Assembly: GCA_945871945.1 (NCBI GenBank)
Contig: CAMBXY010000021.1
Span: forward strand, 1 to 14,451
DNA: 14,451 nt
Direction of reading: 5' to 3'
Source: Bordetella parapertussis
Lineage (GTDB): Bacteria > Pseudomonadota > Gammaproteobacteria > Burkholderiales > Burkholderiaceae_C
Made by a program: the position numbers and the translations under genes. Positions 1 to 7,732 of this stretch are shown here, one piece after another. The notes beneath the pieces were generated by a model. It saw nothing but the letters and a program-made list of their open reading frames with translations, was not told the origin of the DNA and ran no database searches. Position 1 is the first letter of the stretch. Each line of letters starts with the position of its first letter.

Positions 1-419
1 AACTCGCCAATGGCGTCTATTTCACCTCGCAACCACAGTCGCACATCGGTAGCCACTTGGTCGTTGCGACTGCGCCCGGTGTGCAGGCGCTTGCCCGCGT
101 CGCCCACCAGTTGGGTCAGACGCGCTTCTATATTGAGGTGCACGTCTTCAAGCTCGAGCTTCCATTCAAATTGGCCGCCCTCAATGTCTTGGCTGATTTG
201 CGCCAAACCGCGTTGGATGTCGGCCCAGTCTTGGGCGCTGATGATGCCTTGGGCTTGTAGCATCTCGGCGTGCGCCAAGCTGCCTTGTATGTCGGCGCGC
301 CACAAGCGCTGGTCGAAAAACACGCTGGCCGTGTAGCGCTGCACCAACTCGCTCATGGGTTCAGAAAAAAGGGCGGACCAAGCCTCGGATTTACGGTCTA
401 GCGAGTTGGAAGATGTCAT
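1..419 (-). CDS. argH: Argininosuccinate lyase, N-terminal part (runs off the window edge)
   Basis: Argininosuccinate lyase splits argininosuccinate into arginine and fumarate, the last step of arginine synthesis, in the cytoplasm. Reading the minus strand from the ATG at 419-417 gives 139 residues with no stop before the edge; the family is usually about 460 residues, so roughly a third is present. The translation begins [20 protein letters not shown] and contains the family signature [13 protein letters not shown] at about residues 113-125, within the surrounding [12 protein letters not shown]...[15 protein letters not shown] block typical of the N-terminal domain of the fumarase/aspartase superfamily. 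No good Shine-Dalgarno sequence precedes the ATG; only a weak GAG is nearby, and a -10-like TAAAAT sits just upstream. Divergent from the small gene at 531. Identity is secure from the motif; the exact start is likely but not proven. Confidence 0.95.
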   Translation of the reverse strand, partial: MTSSNSLDRKSEAWSALFSEPMSELVQRYTASVFFDQRLWRADIQGSLAHAEMLQAQGIISAQDWADIQRGLAQISQDIEGGQFEWKLELEDVHLNIEARLTQLVGDAGKRLHTGRSRNDQVATDVRLWLRGEIDAIGE

Positions 420-425
420 AAGCTC

Positions 426-453
426 ATTTTAGGTGTGGTCTTTGGCTTGTAAG
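426..453 (-). promoter_or_regulatory. Candidate argH promoter, possibly giving a near-leaderless transcript
   Basis: On the minus strand there is a -35-like CTTACA (453-448) and a -10-like TAAAAT (431-426) with a 16-base spacer. A start site about 6-7 bases after the -10 would fall at or next to the argH ATG (419). The -10 is a good match and the -35 is only fair. This is pattern matching, not proof; no start site can be seen directly. Confidence 0.35.
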
Positions 454-458
454 CCAAA
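441..458. repeat. Perfect inverted repeat in the argH upstream region
   Basis: TTTGGCTTGTAAGCCAAA forms a 7-bp stem with a 4-base loop (TGTA). It lies between the divergent argH and the small gene at 531, and its right arm overlaps the candidate argH -35 element. It could be an operator for a dimeric regulator or simply a chance hairpin. No T-tract follows on either strand, so it does not look like a terminator. Confidence 0.4.
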
Positions 459-530
459 CCACAGGCTTGCAATGCAAAATTCTCCCTAGACCCCTCATCT
501 GGGAAACCATTCATATAGGAGACAACGGGC

Positions 531-695
531 ATGTGGAAAATTGCATTGGGATTCATAGCGTTTGCGGCTTTGTCACTGTTTGTGATTTTTAAAGCGGGCG
601 GCAACATCGACATGGGCGGTGAAAAACATGGCGCAGAAGCAATTCATGTACCTGAAGAAACCACGCCGGCTGCTGCACCCGTAAGCAAACCATAA
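531..695 (+). CDS. Small single-span membrane protein of unknown function (54 residues)
   Basis: An ATG at 531 opens a 54-codon frame ending in TAA at 693-695. A strong Shine-Dalgarno AGGAGA (517-522) sits 8 bases before the ATG, which supports both the gene and the start. Residues about 3-20 (KIALGFIAFAALSLFVIF) form one hydrophobic membrane segment; then comes a short hydrophilic part with NIDMGGEKHGAE, and an Ala/Pro-rich tail ending VSKP. There is no lipobox cysteine, so it should be an inner-membrane anchored peptide with a short soluble tail. It sits between argH (divergent) and ppc (convergent) with its own leader. I recall similar short proteins beside argH in Comamonadaceae, but could not check this. 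Function unknown; no link to arginine or PEP metabolism is shown by the sequence. Confidence 0.8.
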   Translation: MWKIALGFIAFAALSLFVIFKAGGNIDMGGEKHGAEAIHVPEETTPAAAPVSKP

Positions 696-704
696 CCTTT
701 CTTC

Positions 705-726
705 CTTGCCTCGCAAGCCCGCTTGC
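705..726. repeat. Overlapping inverted repeats between convergent genes
   Basis: The segment reads CTTGC-CTC-GCAAG-CCC-GCTTGC. The middle GCAAG (713-717) can pair either with the left CTTGC (705-709, 3-base loop) or with the right CTTGC (722-726, 4-base loop). It lies in the 47-base gap between the stops of the small gene and ppc. Neither strand has a U-tract after the stem, so an ordinary intrinsic terminator is not supported, although a weak bidirectional stop or a 3'-end stabilising stem is possible. Confidence 0.35.
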
Positions 727-742
727 AATAACGGGATGTTCC

Positions 743-3550
743 TCAGCCGGTATTGCGCAGCCCCGCCGCAATACCATTGATAGACAAATGAATACCGCGC
801 TGCGCCCGCTCGTCGGTGATGCCAGCACGGTGGCGACGAATCAATTCAACTTGCAAATGGTGCAAGGGATCTATATAGGGAAAGCGGAGCTTGATAGAGC
901 GCGCTAACGAGGCGTTGTTGGCCAGCCGTTGCTTAGAACCGGTGATGAGTTGCAAGGCCTGCGCGGTGAGGTGCCACTCGGCTTCAATCGCTTTGAAAAT
1001 CTTTTTACGTAAACGCACATCACTCACCAACTCGGCGTAACGCGAGGCCAGCGCCAAATCACTTTTGGCCATCACCATGTCAATGTTCGATAGCAGAGTG
1101 CGGAAAAACGGCCACTGCTTGTCCATGCGCCGTAAAAGCGTCAGCGCTTGGGCGCGGCTCAGCGTGGGGTGGTGGTCTACAAACTGCTGCACGGCTGAAC
1201 CAAAACCAAGCCAGCCAGGCAAGGCAAGACGACATTGTCCCCAACTGAAGCCCCAAGGAATGGCGCGCAGGTCTTCGATACTTTGCGAGGCTTTGCGCGA
1301 GGCGGGCCGGGAGCCAATATTGAGCGCGGCAATTTCGCGCAGCGGCGTGGCTTCAAAAAAGTAGTCGGTGAAACCCGGCGTGTCGTAGACCAAATGTCGG
1401 TAAGCCTTGAAACTTTGCTCTGACAAACTTTGCGCTGCCAAAATAAAGCTGCGCGGCGCGGCCTTTTGGGTTTGCAACAAGCTGGCCTCAAGCGTGGCGG
1501 CCACCAAGGTTTCCAAGTTACGCCGTCCCAAAGCGGGGTTGGCGTATTTGGAGTTAATCACTTCGCCTTGCTCGGTGAGCCGGATTTGCCCGCGCACCGT
1601 GCCGGGCGGCTGGGCCAAAATTGCATCGAAGCTGGGGCCTCCCCCGCGACCCACGGTGCCGCCACGCCCGTGGAACAAACGCAGGGTGATACCGTGTTGC
1701 GCCTCCAAGCTTTGGAACACATCCACCAAAGCCAACTCGGCTTGGTAGAGTGACCAATTGCTGGTGAAGATACCGCCGTCTTTGTTGCTGTCGGAGTAGC
1801 CCAACATGATGTCTTGTTCGCCGCCGCTGCGTTTGACCATCTCGGCCACGCCTGCCAAGGCGTAATAGCCGCGCATGATGTGCGGCGCTTGTTGCAGGTC
1901 TTCAATCGTTTCAAACAGCGGCGAGACAATCAATTCGGCGCGGGCTTCGGTCTTCAAAGTGCCGTGCAGCAAGCCGGCTTCTTTTTGCAGCACCAGCACT
2001 TCCAATACATCGCTCACGCTCTCGGTATGGCTGATGATGGCGTGGCGAATGGCGTCGCTGCCAAAGTCACGGCGCACCTGACGCGCGGTTTCAAAAATCT
2101 GCAACTCGGACTGACTGTGCGCGCTGTAACTGTGGCTGGAAATACGCAAGGGCCGCGGGTCATTCAAGACTTGCAGCAACAGGCTTTGTCGCTCTTCTTC
2201 CTTGAGCTTGGCGTAATGCGCTTGTATGCCTGCCACCTCCAGCAACTCGGCCACCACCCGTTCGTGTTGGTCCGAGCTTTGGCGTAAATCGACCGTGGCC
2301 AAATGAAAACCAAACACCTGCACCGCGCGCATGAGTGGGCGCAAGCGCGGCACAGCCAAAGCTTGGGCATGCTGCGCGCTTAAAGCTTCATCCAAGGTGC
2401 GTAAATCGGCCAGCAGGCTGGCTGCGTCTGGGTAGGGGTTTTGCGGTGGCAGTGCGTGGCGCGCAGCTTGTTTGCCGGTCAGTTGAAGCAGTGTGGCCGC
2501 GAGGCGGGCATAAATGAAGGTCAGGCTGCGCCGGTAAGGCTCGTCTTGGCGGTGCGCGTTGGTGTCGGGCGACGAGTTTGCCAAGGCTTGCAATGCAGGC
2601 GGCACACCAACCAACATGGCCGAGGTGGACAACTCGCTGCCCAGCCAGTGAATTTCGGTTAGGTAATGGCGCAGCGCCACCTCGCACTGGCGTTGCACCG
2701 CATATTGCAAAGTGTCGGCATTCACATTGGGGTTGCCGTCGCGGTCGCCGCCCATCCATTGGCCCATGCGCAAAAACGGCGCTATGGCTTGGCCGCCCAA
2801 GTCGGCTTCAAGCTCGGCATACAGCTTCGGAATCTCTGACAAAAAAGTAGACTCGTAATAGCCCATGGCATTTTCTATCTCATCGGCCACAGTCAGCTTG
2901 GTGAATCGCAGCAAACGGGTTTGCCACAGTTGCAGCACGCGCGCACGTACTTGGGCGTCAATCTGTGCCAAGGACCGCTGGGTGGTGGCATCAACTGGGC
3001 GCGAGGTGATGGCGTCGCGCTCTTGCAAGCTGTGGGCAATGCCGCGCTCGGCATCCAAAATACTTTTGCGCTGCACCTCGGTGGGGTGGGCGGTCAACAC
3101 GGGGGAAATGTGTGCGCTGTCTAAGGCTTGGCGAATGGCTTTGGTGGTCCAGCCCGCGGTTTTGAGTTTGCTCAAGGCTTGCGCCACACTGCCTGAATGC
3201 ACATCGCCCGCGCGGTCGTGCACTTGCTGGCGGCGAATATGGTGCTGGTCTTCGGCCAAATTGGCCAAGTGGCTGAAATAAGTGAAGGCGCGAATCACGC
3301 TCACCGCTTGCTCGCTAGAGAGCGACGCCAACTGCTTTTTCAAGGCCTTGTCCGCCAAGGCGTCTGCGTCCCGGCGAAAAGTCACCGACAGTCGCCGGAT
3401 ATGTTCGATCAAGCCAAAGGCTTGGTCGCCTTCTTGCTGCCGAATCACGTCGCCCAAGATTCGCCCCAGCCAACGGATGTCCTCGACCAAGGGTTGTTCG
3501 TGAGACGACAATGGTTTGGCAGTGCGTGGACGGGCAGTGGGCTGGGTCAT
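743..3550 (-). CDS. ppc: Phosphoenolpyruvate carboxylase
   Basis: Converts phosphoenolpyruvate and bicarbonate to oxaloacetate and phosphate, refilling the citric acid cycle; cytoplasmic, normally a homotetramer. The frame is intact at 935 residues, slightly longer than the E. coli enzyme (883). Signatures in order: [13 protein letters not shown] (about 151-163, catalytic His155), [14 protein letters not shown] (263-276), [11 protein letters not shown] (583-593, catalytic Lys590), [15 protein letters not shown] (625-639, the glycine/arginine loop), [19 protein letters not shown] (from 647), [21 protein letters not shown], and the C-terminal RNTG close to the active site in this family. The ATG at 3550 is preceded by a weak purine-rich stretch (3566-3559) 8 bases away. 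It is transcribed divergently from hemC across 83 bases and converges on the small gene at 531. The family is usually activated by acetyl-CoA and inhibited by aspartate; that is family knowledge, not seen here. Confidence 0.98.
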   Translation of the reverse strand: MTQPTARPRTAKPLSSHEQPLVEDIRWLGRILGDVIRQQEGDQAFGLIEHIRRLSVTFRRDADALADKALKKQLASLSSEQAVSVIRAFTYFSHLANLAEDQHHIRRQQVHDRAGDVHSGSVAQALSKLKTAGWTTKAIRQALDSAHISPVLTAHPTEVQRKSILDAERGIAHSLQERDAITSRPVDATTQRSLAQIDAQVRARVLQLWQTRLLRFTKLTVADEIENAMGYYESTFLSEIPKLYAELEADLGGQAIAPFLRMGQWMGGDRDGNPNVNADTLQYAVQRQCEVALRHYLTEIHWLGSELSTSAMLVGVPPALQALANSSPDTNAHRQDEPYRRSLTFIYARLAATLLQLTGKQAARHALPPQNPYPDAASLLADLRTLDEALSAQHAQALAVPRLRPLMRAVQVFGFHLATVDLRQSSDQHERVVAELLEVAGIQAHYAKLKEEERQSLLLQVLNDPRPLRISSHSYSAHSQSELQIFETARQVRRDFGSDAIRHAIISHTESVSDVLEVLVLQKEAGLLHGTLKTEARAELIVSPLFETIEDLQQAPHIMRGYYALAGVAEMVKRSGGEQDIMLGYSDSNKDGGIFTSNWSLYQAELALVDVFQSLEAQHGITLRLFHGRGGTVGRGGGPSFDAILAQPPGTVRGQIRLTEQGEVINSKYANPALGRRNLETLVAATLEASLLQTQKAAPRSFILAAQSLSEQSFKAYRHLVYDTPGFTDYFFEATPLREIAALNIGSRPASRKASQSIEDLRAIPWGFSWGQCRLALPGWLGFGSAVQQFVDHHPTLSRAQALTLLRRMDKQWPFFRTLLSNIDMVMAKSDLALASRYAELVSDVRLRKKIFKAIEAEWHLTAQALQLITGSKQRLANNASLARSIKLRFPYIDPLHHLQVELIRRHRAGITDERAQRGIHLSINGIAAGLRNTG

Positions 3551-3633
3551 GAAGTTAGCTCATCTCTAGGGGAAACCATGGTTACTCACATGCTAGCATT
3601 CGCACGGAAAATTTCATTAACCTAAGCCCTATT
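3551..3633. promoter_or_regulatory. Divergent ppc/hemC promoter region with a symmetric -10-like element
   Basis: These 83 bases must hold the start signals for both ppc and hemC unless these lie inside the genes. ATGCTAGCAT (3590-3599) is a perfect 10-base palindrome. Read on either strand it gives TGC-TAGCAT, an extended -10 pattern (TGn plus 4 of 6 matches to TATAAT). It would place start sites near 3606 for hemC and near 3583 for ppc, giving short leaders. I see no good -35 for either direction, so this is a moderate-to-weak call. The palindrome could instead be a binding site for a regulator. Confidence 0.35.
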
Positions 3634-4545
3634 TTGAGCACTGTTCACCTCACCATCGCTACCCGCGAAAGCCGTTTAGCTCTGTGGCAAGCCCATCACC
3701 TGCAAGACCTGCTGCAAGCGCAAGGCTGCAAAGTGGAAATTTTGGGTATGACCACACAGGGCGATCAAATCCTCGACCGGTCACTGAGCAAAGTCGGCGG
3801 CAAAGGCTTGTTTGTCAAAGAACTCGAAGTGGCGTTGGAAGAAGGCCGCGCCGATTTAGCCGTGCATTCCCTTAAAGACGTTCCTATGGACATGCCCGAA
3901 GGCTTTGCCTTGGCTTGCGTGATGGTGCGCGAAGATCCTCGCGACGCTTGGGTTTCGCCGCATTTCGCCACGCTGCAAGACTTGCCCCAAGGCGCAGTGG
4001 TGGGTACCTCTAGCTTGAGGCGCACGGTGTTGTTGCGCTCTTTGCGCCCCGACTTGCAGATTGAGCCCTTGCGCGGCAATTTGGACACCCGTTTACGCAA
4101 GCTCGATGAAGGCCAATATGCGGGCATTGTGTTGGCTGCGGCCGGCTTGAAGCGCTTGGGTTTGTCCGAGCGCATTCGCCATATTTTTGCTATCACCGAG
4201 ATGCTGCCCGCAGCAGGTCAAGGCGCTTTAGGCATTGAAATTCAAAGCCACCGCGAAGAAGTGCGCACGCTGTTGGCGCCTTTGGCCGATCAAACCACTT
4301 GGTTGGCCGTGGCTGCCGAGCGTGCGGTCAGCCGCGCCATGGGCGGCAGTTGTTCCATGCCCTTGGCAGCGCATGCCACTTTACACAAGCAACACCTGAG
4401 CTTGGACGCCGCATGGGGCAACCCTGAGGATTTGTTTGCGCCACTGATCAAAGCCCATGCGGCATCTGATGTGACTACGCTGGCCGAGGCCGAGCAACTT
4501 GGCCTGCAAGTGGCCGCTCAACTGCGTGCCTTGGGCGCAGCCTGA
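3634..4545 (+). CDS. hemC: Porphobilinogen deaminase (hydroxymethylbilane synthase)
   Basis: Joins four porphobilinogen molecules into hydroxymethylbilane, the third step from aminolevulinate to heme; cytoplasmic. 303 residues, the normal family size. Visible motifs: [13 protein letters not shown] at the N-terminus, [12 protein letters not shown] (54-65), VHSLKDVP (77-84, with the catalytic Asp82), GTSSLRR (124-130), RGNLDTRL (147-154), and MGGSC (236-240), whose Cys240 carries the dipyrromethane cofactor. The start is a TTG at 3634: no ATG or GTG exists in frame back to the stop at 3556-3558, and the family N-terminus begins right after the TTG. No clear Shine-Dalgarno precedes it, so translation may be modest. 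First gene of hemC-hemD-hemX-hemY, with hemD 21 bases downstream. Confidence 0.97.
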   Translation: MSTVHLTIATRESRLALWQAHHLQDLLQAQGCKVEILGMTTQGDQILDRSLSKVGGKGLFVKELEVALEEGRADLAVHSLKDVPMDMPEGFALACVMVREDPRDAWVSPHFATLQDLPQGAVVGTSSLRRTVLLRSLRPDLQIEPLRGNLDTRLRKLDEGQYAGIVLAAAGLKRLGLSERIRHIFAITEMLPAAGQGALGIEIQSHREEVRTLLAPLADQTTWLAVAAERAVSRAMGGSCSMPLAAHATLHKQHLSLDAAWGNPEDLFAPLIKAHAASDVTTLAEAEQLGLQVAAQLRALGAA

Positions 4546-4566
4546 ACAGCCTTTGCTCTGGCGCAT

Positions 4567-5370
4567 ATGTTTCACACAGCCAGTTTTGCTTTTGACCTCA
4601 TCCTCACCCGACCCGCAGCCGAAGGTGTGACCTGGGCCCGAGGTTTACAAAAAGCCGGTCACCGGGTCAAAAACTGGCCCCTCATCGAAGTCAATCCCAT
4701 GACCGATGTGATGCGCCTGCGAACCGTGCTCGATGCATGGCACGGCTACCAAGCTGTGATGTTCGTCAGCCGCGCTGCAGTCACCAATGCCCTGGGTTCG
4801 ACCAAGCCCAAAGCGGGCTGGGGCATGACGCGTTGCTGGGCCACAGGACCCGGCACCCATCAGGCTTTGCTCGAGGTGGGCGTGCACCACAGTTTGATCG
4901 ACTCTCCGCCGCCCGACGCCGCCCAGTTCGATACGGAATCTTTGTGGGCTGTGGTTCAAGCCAAACTCCAGCCCATGCGGCCGGTGTTGCTGTTGCGTGG
5001 CAGTGATGCAGATCAAGCCGATGTCAATTCGCAAGGGGCAGGGCGCGACTGGTTGTTGCGTCAATTGATATTGAAGCAGATTCCGGTTGAAATTTTGTCG
5101 GTCTACCAGCGCTCCATGCCGCAGTGGGACAAAACCCGTTTGCAAGAAGCGCAGACAGCCGCGAAAGACGGCAGCATTTGGTTATTCAGCAGCTCCCAAG
5201 CCTTGGACAACTTGGCCAGCTTGATGCCCCAGCAAGACTGGAGCGCGACCCGCGCCATGGCAACCCATGCGCGTATTGCGCAAACTGCCAAAGACATGGG
5301 CATGGGTAAAGTTATTTTTTGCAGACCCAATTTGGCAGAATTGCTTGCCTCATTAGAATCGCAGGCATGA
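4567..5370 (+). CDS. hemD: Uroporphyrinogen-III synthase
   Basis: Closes hydroxymethylbilane to uroporphyrinogen III with inversion of ring D, the step after HemC. 267 residues, the usual length. This is a poorly conserved family, so the call rests on a set of weak motifs plus position: LTRPAAEG near the start (13-20), VMFVSRAAVTNAL (64-76), CWATGPGTHQAL (90-101), PVLLLRG (139-145), the GRDWL...IPVEILSVYQR block (159-182), WLFSSSQAL (205-213), and ATHARIAQTAKDMG (232-245), in the expected order for the two-lobed fold. The ATG at 4567 follows hemC by 21 bases without a clear Shine-Dalgarno. The stop overlaps the hemX start in an ATGA (5367-5370), which points to translational coupling. Confidence 0.93.
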   Translation: MFHTASFAFDLILTRPAAEGVTWARGLQKAGHRVKNWPLIEVNPMTDVMRLRTVLDAWHGYQAVMFVSRAAVTNALGSTKPKAGWGMTRCWATGPGTHQALLEVGVHHSLIDSPPPDAAQFDTESLWAVVQAKLQPMRPVLLLRGSDADQADVNSQGAGRDWLLRQLILKQIPVEILSVYQRSMPQWDKTRLQEAQTAAKDGSIWLFSSSQALDNLASLMPQQDWSATRAMATHARIAQTAKDMGMGKVIFCRPNLAELLASLESQA

Positions 5371-6431
5371 GCAGTGAGTCTGGACAAACGCCCCTAAGCC
5401 CTCCCGTCGCGGACGCCCTTGTGCTCTCACGCCCCAAGTGGCGTGCTTATGTGGGCAATCTTGTGGGCTTGGTTGCTGTTCTCGCCTTGGCCTTGGCAGT
5501 GATGTTGTGGCAAAAACTCAGCCTGATTCAAGAACAATTGGCCAGACAAAGCGCCGACGCTGGACAGTTGTCCATGCAAGCCAACAGCTTGGCTAAAAAC
5601 GCCCAAGACTTGTCCAATGAAACCGCTGCCCGTGTGGCCTTGCTCGACAGCCGTTTGAGCGAAGTGGCTTTGCAACGCAGTCAACTTGAAGAATTGATGC
5701 AAAGCCTGTCTCGTTCCAGAGACGAGAACATGGTGGTCGATATAGAGTCAGCCTTGAGTTTGGCGCAACAGCAAGCTGAATTGACAGGCAGTTTGCAACC
5801 CCTCTTAGCGGCTTTGCAAAGCGCGCAAAAGCGTTTGAGCAAGGCGCCTCAACCGCGGCTCAATCCCGTGTTGCGTGCCTTGCAAAGCGATATTGACCGC
5901 GTTCAGTCGGTCAGCGTCATCGATACACCTAACTTGCTGAACAAACTCGATGAGCTGGTGGTTTTGGTCGAGGAGCTTCCCTTGCTCAATGCGGTTGGCA
6001 GCAAAAACAAAGCCCCGCCAGCATCGCTCAAACCCGTGGGTAATTTGTGGGAGCAGGTTTGGCGTGAAAGCCAATGGTCGGCCTTGGGCAGCAGTGTTTG
6101 GGCCGAACTCAGCAGTTTGGTGCGTGTCAGCCGTATCGACCAACCCGAGGCGGTATTGTTGTCGCCTGAGCAAAGTTTTTTTGCGCGTGAAAATTTGAAA
6201 CTGCGTTTGCTCAACGCCCGCTTGGGTTTGTTGGCCAGACAAACAGCGGCGTCGCGGGATGATTTGCAATTGGTCGAACGCGATATGCGTCGTTTTTTTG
6301 ATGTCTCTGGACGTCAAGGCATGACCACCCTGTCCTTGCTCAAGCAAACCCAAAACCAATTGCGGCAAATTGAAATCCCACGCTTAGACAACTCCCTCTC
6401 AGCGCTGGCCACAGCGGCGGCGGGGCGCTGA
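5367..6431 (+). CDS. hemX: Heme-operon membrane protein HemX
   Basis: 354 residues if started at the ATG of the ATGA overlap with hemD (5367). An in-frame start 48 bases earlier exists, but it would lie well inside hemD and add a tail that looks unnatural, so the ATGA start is preferred. One membrane helix at about 29-47 (VGNLVGLVAVLALALAVMLW) follows a cytoplasmic N-terminus. After it comes a long alpha-helical, probably coiled-coil part (about 50-115), and then the conserved HemX core with LLSPEQSFFARENLKLRLLN (264-283) and ARLGLLARQ. Such proteins are often annotated as uroporphyrinogen-III methyltransferase, but no SAM-binding methylase motifs are present here. The family is thought to help organise heme synthesis at the membrane, though its precise role is unsettled. 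The stop is followed by one base and then hemY. Confidence 0.9.
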   Translation: MSSESGQTPLSPPVADALVLSRPKWRAYVGNLVGLVAVLALALAVMLWQKLSLIQEQLARQSADAGQLSMQANSLAKNAQDLSNETAARVALLDSRLSEVALQRSQLEELMQSLSRSRDENMVVDIESALSLAQQQAELTGSLQPLLAALQSAQKRLSKAPQPRLNPVLRALQSDIDRVQSVSVIDTPNLLNKLDELVVLVEELPLLNAVGSKNKAPPASLKPVGNLWEQVWRESQWSALGSSVWAELSSLVRVSRIDQPEAVLLSPEQSFFARENLKLRLLNARLGLLARQTAASRDDLQLVERDMRRFFDVSGRQGMTTLSLLKQTQNQLRQIEIPRLDNSLSALATAAAGR

Positions 6432-6432
6432 G

Positions 6433-7725
6433 ATGCGTTTGGCGATATGGCTTTTGGCCTTGTTTGCGTTTGCTGCGGCACTGGCCTTGGGTTTGAGTCA
6501 ACAAGTTGGCACAGTCACTGTGTTTGTGCCGCCCTACCGAGTCGACCTCTCGCTCAATTTGGTGTTGATGGGCCTGACAGCTTTCTTTGCTTTGCTGTAT
6601 GCGGCTCTTCGCGGCGTGGCGAGTTTTTGGGTTTTGCCCCAGCAGGCGAGGCGTTGGCGCTTACAGCAACGTGAACGCAGCGCGCAGGCGCACTTGCTCA
6701 ATGCGCAGATTGGCTGGGTAACGGGGCGCTATCTCAGATCGCGTAAAGCCGCATTGCAAGGTTTGTCGCATGTCGATGAATTACTTTCCATCGAGGATGC
6801 GGGCCCGCAAAAAAACAGTTTGGCGCTCATGCGCAGCGTGTTGCATATGTTGGCCGCCGAAAGTGCGCATGTGCTGCGTGACGAAAAAGCGCGGGATGAA
6901 CATGTGCAACAACTTTTTCAGCCCCACCAAGGGCTGAGTGGATCGCTGCGCACTGAGGTGCAAGACGCGGCTCGTTTGAGCGCTGCACGATGGGCCTTGC
7001 ATGACCGCAATGAACGCAGCGCGCACCAGTTTTTAAGCCAATTGCCGCTTGGCACGGCGCGGCGCACTTTGGCCTTGCGCCTGCGTCTCAAGGCGGATCG
7101 CTTGGGATTGATGCATTTGCCGGCCTTAGATACCGCCCGCTTATTGGCCAAACACGGCGCTTTTTCTTCAACTGCAGCCATCAGTCTGATGCGCGGCTTG
7201 GCCATGGCTGGCATCGATGATTGTCGTGACGCACATCAGCTGCAAGCCACTTGGCGACTGTTTCAAGCCACCGAGAAAGCCATGCCAGAAGTGGCTGCAC
7301 ATGCTGCCAAGCGCTTGCTGGGTTTTCATGGCGATGCAGGCTTGGCTTTGCAATGGTTGTTGCCGGTATGGGAAGCCCTCTCGCAACCCACCGATGAGCG
7401 CAGCGACAACCCTGTGCGTCACCGTTTCACAGAGGTATTGGCCCAAGCTTTACAAAATTTAACCCCTGACAGCGAGTGGTTGGCGCGTGTCGAGCAATCA
7501 CGCTTGGCCAATCCCCGCAGCGTGGAGTTGCAATACCTGAGCGGCATGCTTTGTTTGCGCCACAGTTTGTGGGGCAAGGCCTCGCAACTGTTGGAGCAAG
7601 CTGCGCCGCGTTTGCCGTCGAGCGAATTAAAGCGAAGTGCTTGGCGCGCCTTGGCCGAACTGGCCGAACAAAAAGGTGATCAAGCGCAAGCGTTGGCGTG
7701 TTGGAAACTCTCCGCCAGCGCTTGA
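6433..7725 (+). CDS. hemY: Heme-operon membrane protein HemY with TPR-like repeats
   Basis: 430 residues. Two N-terminal hydrophobic segments (about 3-21 and 42-68) surround the conserved GTVTVFVPPYRVDLSLNLVL stretch typical of the proteobacterial HemY N-terminal domain. The rest is helical and alanine-rich with helix-turn-helix pairs resembling tetratricopeptide repeats (for example SVELQYLSGMLCLRHSLWGK and the C-terminal ALAELAEQKGDQAQALACWK). It should be an inner-membrane protein exposing TPR helices for protein contacts. This is not the protoporphyrinogen oxidase that shares the name HemY in Bacillus. The ATG at 6433 starts one base after the hemX stop. The gene ends only 7 bases before the convergent rne stop, with no visible terminator. 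Confidence 0.9.
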   Translation: MRLAIWLLALFAFAAALALGLSQQVGTVTVFVPPYRVDLSLNLVLMGLTAFFALLYAALRGVASFWVLPQQARRWRLQQRERSAQAHLLNAQIGWVTGRYLRSRKAALQGLSHVDELLSIEDAGPQKNSLALMRSVLHMLAAESAHVLRDEKARDEHVQQLFQPHQGLSGSLRTEVQDAARLSAARWALHDRNERSAHQFLSQLPLGTARRTLALRLRLKADRLGLMHLPALDTARLLAKHGAFSSTAAISLMRGLAMAGIDDCRDAHQLQATWRLFQATEKAMPEVAAHAAKRLLGFHGDAGLALQWLLPVWEALSQPTDERSDNPVRHRFTEVLAQALQNLTPDSEWLARVEQSRLANPRSVELQYLSGMLCLRHSLWGKASQLLEQAAPRLPSSELKRSAWRALAELAEQKGDQAQALACWKLSASA

Positions 7726-7732
7726 ACTGTTT

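Noticed and set aside
10..336. Plus-strand frame of 108 residues opposite argH
   Set aside because: The minus strand encodes the argH signature HTGRSRNDQ; the opposite frame has no recognisable motif and no ribosome site.
1814..2287. 157-residue plus-strand frame inside ppc
   Set aside because: It is antisense to conserved ppc sequence and its translation shows no domain; a codon-bias shadow.
3197..3625. 142-residue plus-strand frame spanning the ppc start and the divergent gap
   Set aside because: It lies opposite the ppc N-terminus, has no motif, and would run through the ppc/hemC promoter region.
5805..6368. 187-residue minus-strand frame opposite hemX
   Set aside because: hemX is supported by its membrane segment, family core and operon position; the antisense frame has no features.
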